From CAYVDH01 sp964450355 (GTDB taxonomy: Bacteria > Bacteroidota > Bacteroidia > NS11-12g > UBA955): a stretch of DNA of 8,711 nt. The stretch's first letter is position 1. Each line of letters begins with the position of its first letter. Made by a program: the position numbers and the translations under genes. Shown here piece after piece: positions 1 to 7,337 of the stretch. The notes under the pieces are model-generated. The model was not told the DNA's origin. It made no database searches and saw only the letters and a program-made list of their open reading frames with translations. The DNA lies in the NCBI GenBank assembly GCA_964450355.1, contig CAYVDH010000153.1, positions 1-8,711 of the forward strand, read 5' to 3'.

Positions 1-24
1 TAAAATTATTCAATTTTTTTTTTA

Positions 25-32
25 TACTTTTG
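25..32 (+). promoter_or_regulatory. Candidate Bacteroidota -7 promoter element for the PKD giant gene
   Basis: TACTTTTG fits the Bacteroidota -7 consensus TAnnTTTG exactly. It would place transcription start near position 36-40, giving a leader of roughly 20-25 bases before the ATG at 61. No TTG is seen at the expected -33 spacing (positions 3-5 read AAA), and the window begins too close to test other spacings. In a region this rich in A and T the match could be chance. Confidence 0.4.
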
Positions 33-60
33 AAAAAACTTCATTAAAAAAAAGGTTTAG

Positions 61-3000
61 ATGGTAAAAAAAATACTTTTAATTTTTTCATTAATTATTT
101 CTCTTTTTCTTTTTGAAAACAAAGGATTTTCATGTACCATCACTCCATCTTTTACTTACAGTGTCACCCACACTTGTGGCTTACCTAACATAGTAAAAGC
201 ATTAAATACATCATCAGGGAATTTTCGCAGAAATGCTCGTTATTGGTGGAAAGTAAACAACGTTACCATTGATTCTACTCTTGGTTTGGATTCTATCGTA
301 TTATTGCTCAAAAAAACAGGCTCAAATTCAATCAAATTATTTGTAAGAGATTCATTAGGGTGCATTGATTCGAGTTCTGCTAGTAGCATTACAGTGTCTT
401 CTAATGCCAAAAGAATAGAAGATCAAACAAATGGAAATTTAATCAATCCAGTATGGGTAAATTGTATTCAATACATTTCTGATCCAGATACATTCAGAAT
501 CAGTGTAAGCTCAAGTGACACGCTTAAAAAATTAAAAATATTTTGGGGCGATGGAACCATGGATACTTCTGGAACTGATTTACCTCCTAACACTAAAAAG
601 AAGCATCTATATACAGCGTTGGGATTTTTTACATATAAAGTTGTAACTACTAATGGGTCGTGTATCGATACTGTATATGGTTCGGTGTACAATCAACGTC
701 AACCTACAGCTGGTATTGTTGGTCCACCCTCTGGGGGAAATAGAGGTTGTGTGCCTTTCAGATTGCGTATAATCAACAATTCTTACAACATTTCTAACCT
801 TACGGACTTTAAAATACATTGGGGTGAGGGCGATTCTACAGTGTTGCCATATACCAGCGCTAACGATACAATTTATCACACTTACCGAACTGGCATTTGT
901 GGTGCAAGCATTAAACTTACGGCAAGCAATGTTTGTGGATCTTCTATCGCTACTTGGAATCCCATAGATGTAAGTGATAAAGACAGAGCAAGATGGCAAG
1001 TAACTAACACTTGCGACCCTACTCGCGATTTGGTATTTCAAAATTTAAGTACTGATAAATATTGTCTTTTGCCCGACATTAAAGAGTATTTTTGGGACTT
1101 TGGTGATGGAACTACCAATGGTTGGATTACCAGCAGAGCTGACCAAAATAAACGATATGCAAAAGAAGGCGATTATGTAGTGACGTTAATAGCTAAAAAC
1201 GCTTGCGGGAATGATACATTCAAGGATGTAGTTCCTGTATATTTTTACCCAAGACCTGGTTTTATCTTGAATACAAACAGGGGTTGTGCTCCAGTAAGTA
1301 TCAGAGTAACCGATACTTCTAAAGGCAGAGGCATTACTAGGCAATGGTCCATCACCGATGGCTCTAATACTTATACTTATACCGATTCCATTTTAAATTA
1401 CACATTTAATAATCCTGGTGTTTTTACTGTTAAGCTTACCGTGTCTAATAAATGTTCAACCGTTAGCTTAACCAGAACAATAGTTGTCAATGGAAGGCCA
1501 ACAGCTTCTATTGGGGCAATAAATAATGGTTGTGTCCCTCATACAACATCATTTTCTAACAATTCAACCTCTTATTTTAATAATCCAACTTATGAATGGG
1601 ATTTTGGAGATAACACTTCAAGTACTCTCAAAAATCCTCCTTCAAAAACTTATTCTACTCCTGGTAATTATACTGTAAGATTAGTTGTAAAAGACAGTTG
1701 TGGTACTGATACATTTAGAAGAAATTTTACAGTATATAATTTGCCTGTAGCTATTTTAACTGGAGATACAGTAGGGTGTACATTCGATTCTTTGTCTTTT
1801 ATTAATTCTTCTACAAATTCCAATCAGTTTTTATGGAATTATGGTGATAATTCTAGTCAAACAACCTACACTACTGGAGTAAATAAACATTCGTACAGCA
1901 ATACTGGAAATATGGTGACAACCATGATTGCAATATCTCCCGCAGGATGTAGAGATACCGCAACACATAATTTAAGAATTAAACCAGGTGCTAAAGCTTT
2001 GTTTGATATAAATCAAAATTATGGTTGTAATCCCATTAAATTTACTTTTAGTAACAGCACTATTTTTGGGAAAGATTACAGATGGTATGCCAATGGAATT
2101 TTAATCTCTACTGCATCATCTCTTAATGATACTACCATTACTACTGATTCTACTGTTATAAAATTAAAACTTATTGCCACCAGCGCATCTTCATGCCAAG
2201 GTGATTCAATTGAAAAAGTGTTTTTCACATCTAAAAATCCTGAAGCAATTATTGATAATAGAGATTCAGGTTGTGGGATTTTAAAAGTGAATTTTAACAA
2301 CAGTTCAAAATTCAGTGTTAAATCATATTGGGATTTAGGAAATGGGACTTTTTCAAATTCTAAAAATCCTAGTACAGATTACTATTCGGCAAAAAGACAA
2401 GACAGTATATATCACGTTAAATTAGTTTCTGAAAACTGGGCAGGTTGTAAGGATTCTGTAACAACTCTAATCAAAGTTTTTCCTGGTCCAACAAGTCAAT
2501 TTTCTATGGATAATTCTGCTGGTTGTGGTCCATTAAGCGTAAATTTTACAAACCAATCTTTAACAAATAATAACGACAATTTTAATACTTTGACTTTTAA
2601 GTGGTATTTCAATAATGGAAATTCATCTACTTTAGCAAATCCTTCATCTATCTTTAATCCTAGCAATTACAGTGATTCATTTTACAACATCGCATTAAAA
2701 GTAACAACGCAAAATGGTTGTACTGATTCTATTAATAAACAACTTCAAGTATATCCAATCCCAGAGGTTAAATTCAAGCCTGATGTAACAGCTGGTTGTC
2801 AATTATTAAATGTCAAATTCACAAATCAATCCAGTCCAAAAGACACAGGTAGTATTCAAATCATGAGTTTTAGATGGGATGGTAATAATGGAAATACGGC
2901 TAGTTCTATGTCATTTACCAATGTGTTTAAGGCATCTAAATACAGAGATACCATATACAATGTTCAGCTGATAGGCATAAGTGAACACGGTTGTTCTGAT

Positions 3001-5616
3001 ACTACAAGAGTGCCTATAACAGTTCACCCTGACCCTTTAGCTCAGTTTACATTGAATAGGTTAAATGGATGTACTCCTCTAGTTGTATCTACTAATAATT
3101 CATCTCAATCCTTTGATAATGGACCTTTAACTCATGTGTGGAAGTTTGGAAACAATTATCAATCTTACACCGAAAATGACTCTACAGTTTACATTAATAA
3201 TAGCAATGTAAATGTGAATTATTCAGTCTGGTACGAAGCCACTAGTCAGTATGGTTGCAAAGACACTGCAACTCAACAAATAACTGTTTATCCTAAACCA
3301 ATTTCTAATTTCAATGTTTCAACAACTAAAGCTTGTGCACCTTTGTTGCTCAATGTTACAGATAATTCGGTGAATCCAAGCTTGTATTATTGGGGAGTAG
3401 AAAAAGTGAATTATCAAAACGGAAATACCAATACCATTTTGTTGCCAGGAATTAATTTATTTGACACTACTTATGTGATTGCTCACAGCGTTACCTCTGC
3501 TTATGGATGTTTAAGTGATACTATTTATAAACAAGTAACTGTGTTAGGAAGACCCATTGCTGAATTTGAATTTGGGAAAGATTCTACTTGTTCAAGAGAA
3601 ACTGCCAACATATTAAATCTATCACTTGGTGGTTTTAGATACAACTGGGATTTTGGTGATAATACCTATTCTACATCAGTAAACCCTAAAAAGAAGTACA
3701 CTTCGGTAATTACTAATGGAAAAGATACCAGTTTCAATATTACTCTAAGAATAAGCTCTTCTACTGGTTGTCATGATACTGTATCAAAAAAGATTTATTT
3801 AGTGACAAAACCTACTGAGCTACTTACATTAGATAAAACTGTTGGTTGTACTGATTTAGAAGTGAACATGAGTCATAATTCTAAACGATTTAAAACAGTA
3901 TCTTGGGATTTTGGAGACAATACAGGTCAAGCTTATACAGATACAGTAACTCACGTGTATGTTAATCCATCAAATGTTGCTTTTTTAGAAAAAATAGTGT
4001 TATTAAGAAAAAGATTTAATTGTTTAGATACTAGTGTAAATTATGTCACTGTTTATCCAATGCCAGTAGCTGAATTAAGAGCTCAAAGAAACGACCCATG
4101 TGATGATGGTCTGTATCAATTCATCAACCGTTCAAAAAACAGCTCCTCTGTGGAATGGACTTTTGATGATAATTCATTTTATACTGTTGCTAGTTTCGTC
4201 AAAGTGCTGCCATCATCTAAAGAAAAAGATACATTTTACCATGTTCAAATGGTAGTTAGAAATAATTACCAATGTGCTGATACAGCAACTCAAATCATCA
4301 AAGTAAAACCAAAACAAGTCATCAAATTCAATAAAAAACCACTTGAATCATGTGAAAAAGGAGTGGTTGAATTTACTAATGAATCTACCAATTCTGTTAG
4401 GTTCTTTTGGAAATTTGGCGATGGAGGATTGTCAAACGAAGTGAATCCAAATTATGTTTACAATAAATTTGGTTTGTACCAAATCATGCTCTATGGATAT
4501 GATAAAGATGGTTGTGTAGATAGTTCTGATGGAAAAGATTTGTTCAGAGTGATTGAAAGGCCAAAAGCGAATTTTAATTACGCACCTAACCAACCAAAAT
4601 TACCAAATGCTGTAGTTAAGTTTGATAATTTAACTACAATACAATCGGTCAATTTAAATACATTGAGATATGAATGGGATTTTGGAGATGGTAGCCCAAT
4701 ATCTAATCAATTTAGTTTCTTTGACCATACTTACACAAAAGCTGGAACTGTAGAAGTAAAATTAACTGCATACAATCAACAATGTTCTGATGTAGTGACT
4801 AAAACAATATACATTGAAGACCCTAAACCAATTGTAAAATTCATTGCTGATGTTTACGAAGGGTGTGCTCCATTGAAAGTGAAATTTACTAATCAAACTT
4901 CTAACGCTCACACTTTCCAATGGATTTTTAATGATGGTTCTCCCGATGAATTTGTGGAAAATCCTGAACATGTTTTTGAATTCCCCGGAAGATGGGATGT
5001 TACTTTAAGGGCTACAGGTACTGGAGGAACTTCATCGTTTACTCAGCAATACATGATCACTGTTCATCCTAAACCTCATGCTGATTTTATATCATCAAGA
5101 CAATATTTAAACTTACCTAATGCCATTTTTCGATTGCAAAATTTATCTTATGGTAGCATTAAACATGATTGGTATTTGTACGACAGTTTAGGTAATAACA
5201 TTAATAGAAGTGTTTTGAGAGATCCAACTTTCCAAATAGGGCAAAGAGGAACTTATAGTGTAAAATTAATTGCCACTTCAGATATGGGTTGTACAGATAC
5301 ATTGTTCAAACCAGAATATTTAAATGTGTTACAGCCTGGAAATGTATTTGCGCCATCTGGTTTTTCTCCTAATAAAAATGGAGTGAATGATGAATTCTAT
5401 CCAACATTAATGAATGTTAAACCAAATAATTATGTCTTTAGAGTGTACAATCGCTGGGGAGAAAAATTATTCGAAACCACTAAATTATACGATGGTTGGG
5501 ATGGAACATTTAAAGAAGAAAACTGCCAACAAGATGTCTATATTTGGACAGTCAATGGGGAATATGAAAACAATGATTTATTCCATTTCAGAGGTACAAT
5601 CACCTTGTTGAGGTAA
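61..5616 (+). CDS. Giant multi-PKD-domain surface protein with type B T9SS sorting domain
   Basis: 1851-residue exported protein. Residues 1-24 are a signal peptide: basic MVKK, a hydrophobic core, then mature sequence starting near Ser24/Cys25. Residues 25 to about 1760 form about 20 tandem PKD/Ig-like modules spaced 79-100 residues apart. Each centres on a Trp motif such as WDFGDGT (345-351), WDFGDN (513-518, 1196-1201, 1282-1287) or WKFGDG (1450-1455). Residues about 1761-1851 are the gliding-motility-associated C-terminal domain (CHU_C/TIGR04131 type), with FSPNKNGVNDEF near 1768-1779, VYNRWGEKLFE at 1795-1805, YDGWDG at 1810-1815 and a terminal GTITLLR. Known members of this domain class direct cargo through the type IX system to the surface or medium. 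No catalytic domain is visible, so a stalk, adhesin or filament role is inferred. The ATG at 61 is preceded by an A-rich stretch with AAAGG (51-55) and begins the signal peptide, which supports this start. The frame is intact throughout. Ligand and exact role are unknown. Confidence 0.93.
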   Translation: MVKKILLIFSLIISLFLFENKGFSCTITPSFTYSVTHTCGLPNIVKALNTSSGNFRRNARYWWKVNNVTIDSTLGLDSIVLLLKKTGSNSIKLFVRDSLGCIDSSSASSITVSSNAKRIEDQTNGNLINPVWVNCIQYISDPDTFRISVSSSDTLKKLKIFWGDGTMDTSGTDLPPNTKKKHLYTALGFFTYKVVTTNGSCIDTVYGSVYNQRQPTAGIVGPPSGGNRGCVPFRLRIINNSYNISNLTDFKIHWGEGDSTVLPYTSANDTIYHTYRTGICGASIKLTASNVCGSSIATWNPIDVSDKDRARWQVTNTCDPTRDLVFQNLSTDKYCLLPDIKEYFWDFGDGTTNGWITSRADQNKRYAKEGDYVVTLIAKNACGNDTFKDVVPVYFYPRPGFILNTNRGCAPVSIRVTDTSKGRGITRQWSITDGSNTYTYTDSILNYTFNNPGVFTVKLTVSNKCSTVSLTRTIVVNGRPTASIGAINNGCVPHTTSFSNNSTSYFNNPTYEWDFGDNTSSTLKNPPSKTYSTPGNYTVRLVVKDSCGTDTFRRNFTVYNLPVAILTGDTVGCTFDSLSFINSSTNSNQFLWNYGDNSSQTTYTTGVNKHSYSNTGNMVTTMIAISPAGCRDTATHNLRIKPGAKALFDINQNYGCNPIKFTFSNSTIFGKDYRWYANGILISTASSLNDTTITTDSTVIKLKLIATSASSCQGDSIEKVFFTSKNPEAIIDNRDSGCGILKVNFNNSSKFSVKSYWDLGNGTFSNSKNPSTDYYSAKRQDSIYHVKLVSENWAGCKDSVTTLIKVFPGPTSQFSMDNSAGCGPLSVNFTNQSLTNNNDNFNTLTFKWYFNNGNSSTLANPSSIFNPSNYSDSFYNIALKVTTQNGCTDSINKQLQVYPIPEVKFKPDVTAGCQLLNVKFTNQSSPKDTGSIQIMSFRWDGNNGNTASSMSFTNVFKASKYRDTIYNVQLIGISEHGCSDTTRVPITVHPDPLAQFTLNRLNGCTPLVVSTNNSSQSFDNGPLTHVWKFGNNYQSYTENDSTVYINNSNVNVNYSVWYEATSQYGCKDTATQQITVYPKPISNFNVSTTKACAPLLLNVTDNSVNPSLYYWGVEKVNYQNGNTNTILLPGINLFDTTYVIAHSVTSAYGCLSDTIYKQVTVLGRPIAEFEFGKDSTCSRETANILNLSLGGFRYNWDFGDNTYSTSVNPKKKYTSVITNGKDTSFNITLRISSSTGCHDTVSKKIYLVTKPTELLTLDKTVGCTDLEVNMSHNSKRFKTVSWDFGDNTGQAYTDTVTHVYVNPSNVAFLEKIVLLRKRFNCLDTSVNYVTVYPMPVAELRAQRNDPCDDGLYQFINRSKNSSSVEWTFDDNSFYTVASFVKVLPSSKEKDTFYHVQMVVRNNYQCADTATQIIKVKPKQVIKFNKKPLESCEKGVVEFTNESTNSVRFFWKFGDGGLSNEVNPNYVYNKFGLYQIMLYGYDKDGCVDSSDGKDLFRVIERPKANFNYAPNQPKLPNAVVKFDNLTTIQSVNLNTLRYEWDFGDGSPISNQFSFFDHTYTKAGTVEVKLTAYNQQCSDVVTKTIYIEDPKPIVKFIADVYEGCAPLKVKFTNQTSNAHTFQWIFNDGSPDEFVENPEHVFEFPGRWDVTLRATGTGGTSSFTQQYMITVHPKPHADFISSRQYLNLPNAIFRLQNLSYGSIKHDWYLYDSLGNNINRSVLRDPTFQIGQRGTYSVKLIATSDMGCTDTLFKPEYLNVLQPGNVFAPSGFSPNKNGVNDEFYPTLMNVKPNNYVFRVYNRWGEKLFETTKLYDGWDGTFKEENCQQDVYIWTVNGEYENNDLFHFRGTITLLR
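133..5340 (+). repeat. Tandem array of about 20 PKD/Ig-like modules (protein-level repeat)
   Basis: I placed the modules by their central Trp at residues 62/63, 162, 254, 345, 429, 513, 592, 675, 757, 848, 939, 1027, 1111, 1196, 1282, 1366, 1450, 1539, 1621 and 1704. The mean period is about 86 residues (roughly 260 bases). A typical unit runs: linker ending in P-x-P, an F-containing strand, GC-x-P-L, a V-x-F-x-N-x-S strand, W-D-F-G-D-N/G, Y-x-V-x-L, and GC-x-D-T/S. The units are diverged at both protein and DNA level, and I saw no long identical DNA repeats. Several centres are degenerate (WSITDG at 429, WYANG at 675, WGVEK at 1111, WYLYD at 1704), so exact module number and edges are approximate. 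Confidence 0.85.
5341..5613 (+). other. Type B T9SS C-terminal sorting domain (gliding-motility-associated domain)
   Basis: This coding sub-region covers residues 1761-1851 of the giant PKD protein. It carries the family hallmarks in order: a F-S-P-N-x-N-G-x-N-D-x-F motif, a Y-N-R-W-G-E-x-L-F-E motif, a W-D-G-T-F motif, D-V-Y-I-W in place of the usual G-x-Y-x-Y, and a final R-G-T-I-T-L-L-R strand. Domains of this class are the signal for type IX secretion in Bacteroidota and are usually linked to surface attachment or release through helper proteins. No such helper (PorP/SprF-like gene) lies in this window. Confidence 0.9.
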
Positions 5617-5634
5617 TTTTACTATTCACCTTTT
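5611..5634 (+). terminator. Weak candidate hairpin terminator at the convergent gene junction
   Basis: AGGTAAT (5611-5617) can pair with ATTCACCT (5624-5631, one bulged C) around a six-base TTTACT loop, and is followed by a short T run (5632-5634). The hairpin contains the stop codon of the giant gene. Its stem is short and AT-rich and the T tract is only three bases, so it may not terminate well. It is the only hairpin I could find between the two converging genes. Confidence 0.25.
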
Positions 5635-7337
5635 ATAAGTTTAAAAATTGCATTTTCAATGTTTAAATAATAAATTCCATTTTCTAAAAAAGGGGTATTT
5701 ATTCTTTGAGTCTCTTCTTTAGATTCTTGAATTAGTTTGCCATCGCAACTGTAAAGTTTATAGCCCGAAATTTGATGATTTAAATCAATAAAATTATTAA
5801 ATGGATTTGGATAAGGCAAAGAATATTGTTCTGAAACAAGTTGCACTAGTTGACTTGGACTGTAAAAGCAATTGTTTTGATTCGAGGAATCGTTGTATAT
5901 GATGTATGCTGTGTTAGTTCCATTGTTGTAAGTTGTTGGATGTCCAATGCAAGGCCAATTGTTTTTATTGAGCCAAAAATTTGGTTTTTTGTTTAAGTAT
6001 AAAGATGCTTCAGATATGGAATTGTTGCCTGTTTGCAATTGCCCTTTGATGTTGTTTTTTATTGCTATATGGCCTATGCCTGGAGTAATGAATTGTCCAA
6101 AGATAAACAAAGTATTATTGGTGATTTCATTGGCGATAAAATTAATGGAATCCTGATTTGTACTGACAACAATGCCATATAATTGAGCTTTGTTTCTAAA
6201 AAAAGTATTGTAAGGTCCATTTTTACCATGGCTATTGTCAATCACTATGTTTTGACAAACATTGCCTTCAAATAAGTTATGGTGCACATAATTGCCATGG
6301 CATACCATGTCTCCTGCAGAATTAGTTACAGTGCTTTCCCAATAGGGGTCTAATGAATAATTGTAAGATATCACATTCCCATTTGCTCCCATTTGCAACA
6401 AAACAGAATGTCTTAAGTGTTCAAATCTATTATTGGTTATTAAATTTTCACCACTTGTGCTTTGTAATACTACTCCATAGCCCTGCCCACCACCACCATA
6501 AGCAAATGCTTTAGTAAAATAACAATTGCTTACTTCATTGTGAATACTTTGATTAAATGTAATGTGTCCAAAATTGCAATTTTCGGAATGCACATTTTTA
6601 ATCAAACAATTGGTAGCATAGTTAAATTCTATATTAGATGTTTGTCCTATTGTAGAATCCAATCTTATGATTTTAAGACATTGAATGCTTACATTGTTAA
6701 TTGGTTTTATTTTTACATACCTTGAATTGTTTGCAGGAATAAAAGATTGTCGCAATTCTGTTGTAATTTTAAATTGTGATAAATTAATGCTGTCCTCAAT
6801 GTAACAGATTTGCCCAATGCTGCCTCTTGCCCAACTGCTAAATGCCAAAAAACTATCTTGATGAAATATTTGAAAAACATCCCCTTTTATCATCTGATGT
6901 GGTCCTGCAGTATTCAAAATACTGTCTTTTTTTTCAGTTGTTAATAATGGGAAAATATCTGTTTCTTTATTGCCAGATATAATTATACAGCTTGTGTTTT
7001 CATGATTTAAGTTGAAATTTAAAATGGACTTATTCCCTTTTCCTTTCAACGTGATGTTTGATTTTAATGTTATGGGTTGATTGAATAAAAAAGTACCTTC
7101 ATTAAATTCAATGATTCCACCATTTGATCCAAGTGAATTTATAGCATTTAAAATAGCTGTATCATTGACGTAGGTATTGTTCCCTATTAACCCAAAATCT
7201 TCGGCATATATAACATTTGATGTGTTATTTAAATTGATTATTCCAGCTTTTTTCCAATGGCTAAGTCTGTATTGTGGGATTTGAGCAGTTAAAAATTTTA
7301 ATTGCAATAAAATGATGATTAAGATGGTTTTTTTCAT
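5622..7337 (-). CDS. Secreted right-handed beta-helix (pectate-lyase-superfamily-like) protein with type A T9SS sorting domain
   Basis: 571-residue exported protein. Residues 1-18 are a signal peptide (MKK, hydrophobic core, likely cleavage after LTA, leaving Gln19). Residues about 43-105 match the start of pectate-lyase-superfamily beta-helices: DFG at 47-49, NDTAILNAI at 58-66, GGIIEFNEGTFLF at 73-85, and ITLKGKG at 95-101. Residues about 205-430 are rungs rich in Asn and short hydrophobic strands, including GGGGQGYGVVLQ (281-292), FEHLRHSVLLQMGANGNV (305-322) and NYSLDPYW (326-333). Residues 454-465 hold an FWLNKNNWPCIG segment. Residues about 505-571 are a type A T9SS sorting domain: YPNPFNNFIDL (509-519), YKLYSCDGKLI (526-536) and ENGIYYLNI (552-560). 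The fold suggests binding or cleavage of a polysaccharide, but I cannot assign catalytic residues or a substrate. Its ATG overlaps the stop of the upstream gene by four bases. It ends five bases from the converging giant gene. Confidence 0.9.
   Translation of the reverse strand: MKKTILIIILLQLKFLTAQIPQYRLSHWKKAGIINLNNTSNVIYAEDFGLIGNNTYVNDTAILNAINSLGSNGGIIEFNEGTFLFNQPITLKSNITLKGKGNKSILNFNLNHENTSCIIISGNKETDIFPLLTTEKKDSILNTAGPHQMIKGDVFQIFHQDSFLAFSSWARGSIGQICYIEDSINLSQFKITTELRQSFIPANNSRYVKIKPINNVSIQCLKIIRLDSTIGQTSNIEFNYATNCLIKNVHSENCNFGHITFNQSIHNEVSNCYFTKAFAYGGGGQGYGVVLQSTSGENLITNNRFEHLRHSVLLQMGANGNVISYNYSLDPYWESTVTNSAGDMVCHGNYVHHNLFEGNVCQNIVIDNSHGKNGPYNTFFRNKAQLYGIVVSTNQDSINFIANEITNNTLFIFGQFITPGIGHIAIKNNIKGQLQTGNNSISEASLYLNKKPNFWLNKNNWPCIGHPTTYNNGTNTAYIIYNDSSNQNNCFYSPSQLVQLVSEQYSLPYPNPFNNFIDLNHQISGYKLYSCDGKLIQESKEETQRINTPFLENGIYYLNIENAIFKLIKGE
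5625..5825 (-). other. Type A T9SS C-terminal sorting domain
   Basis: This coding sub-region covers residues 505-571 of the beta-helix protein. It contains the hallmark Y-P-N-P-F-N segment followed by a hydrophobic strand (FIDL), Y-K-L-Y-S-C-D-G-K-L, a polar turn, and L-E-N-G-I-Y-Y-L-N-I before a short basic strand ending F-K-L-I-K-G-E. This is the pattern of Por secretion-tail (TIGR04183-type) domains, which are normally removed after export. The overall order is typical, so I regard it as functional. Confidence 0.88.
7334..7337 (-). promoter_or_regulatory. ATGA stop/start overlap coupling the GT-C gene to the beta-helix gene
   Basis: On the minus strand the sequence reads AAAGCATGA. The TGA ends the membrane-protein gene and the overlapping ATG begins the beta-helix gene. 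A purine-rich AAAAGAAAG lies just upstream. This arrangement normally means translational coupling or re-initiation on one mRNA, and it rules out a separate promoter between the two genes unless one lies inside the upstream coding region. Confidence 0.85.

Noticed and set aside
14..23. Run of ten T residues near the window start, possibly the tail of an upstream terminator
   Set aside because: No stem can be seen, because the sequence before it is only 13 bases and has no matching arm within the window.
124..135. Possible lipoprotein signal at Cys25 (GFSC) of the giant protein
   Set aside because: A lipobox normally has Leu (or a similar residue) at -3 and Ala/Ser/Gly at -2. Here -3 is Gly and -2 is Phe. 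Cys25 also fits an ordinary structural cysteine at the mature N-terminus.
607..1041. 144-residue open frame on the minus strand inside the giant gene
   Set aside because: It lies wholly antisense to a clearly coding region with conserved PKD motifs, has no recognisable domain or promoter, and its composition reads as a shadow of the real frame.
133..5340. Possible CRISPR-like or DNA-level tandem repeat array in the giant gene
   Set aside because: The periodicity is at protein level. Unit lengths vary and the DNA is diverged, with no identical direct repeats or spacers.
5414..5611. 65-residue plus-strand frame overlapping the sorting domain
   Set aside because: It is out of frame within the highly conserved C-terminal sorting domain and encodes nothing recognisable.
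5947..6156. 69-residue plus-strand frame opposite the beta-helix gene
   Set aside because: It is antisense to a gene with a clear domain order and sorting signal, and has no supporting start signals.
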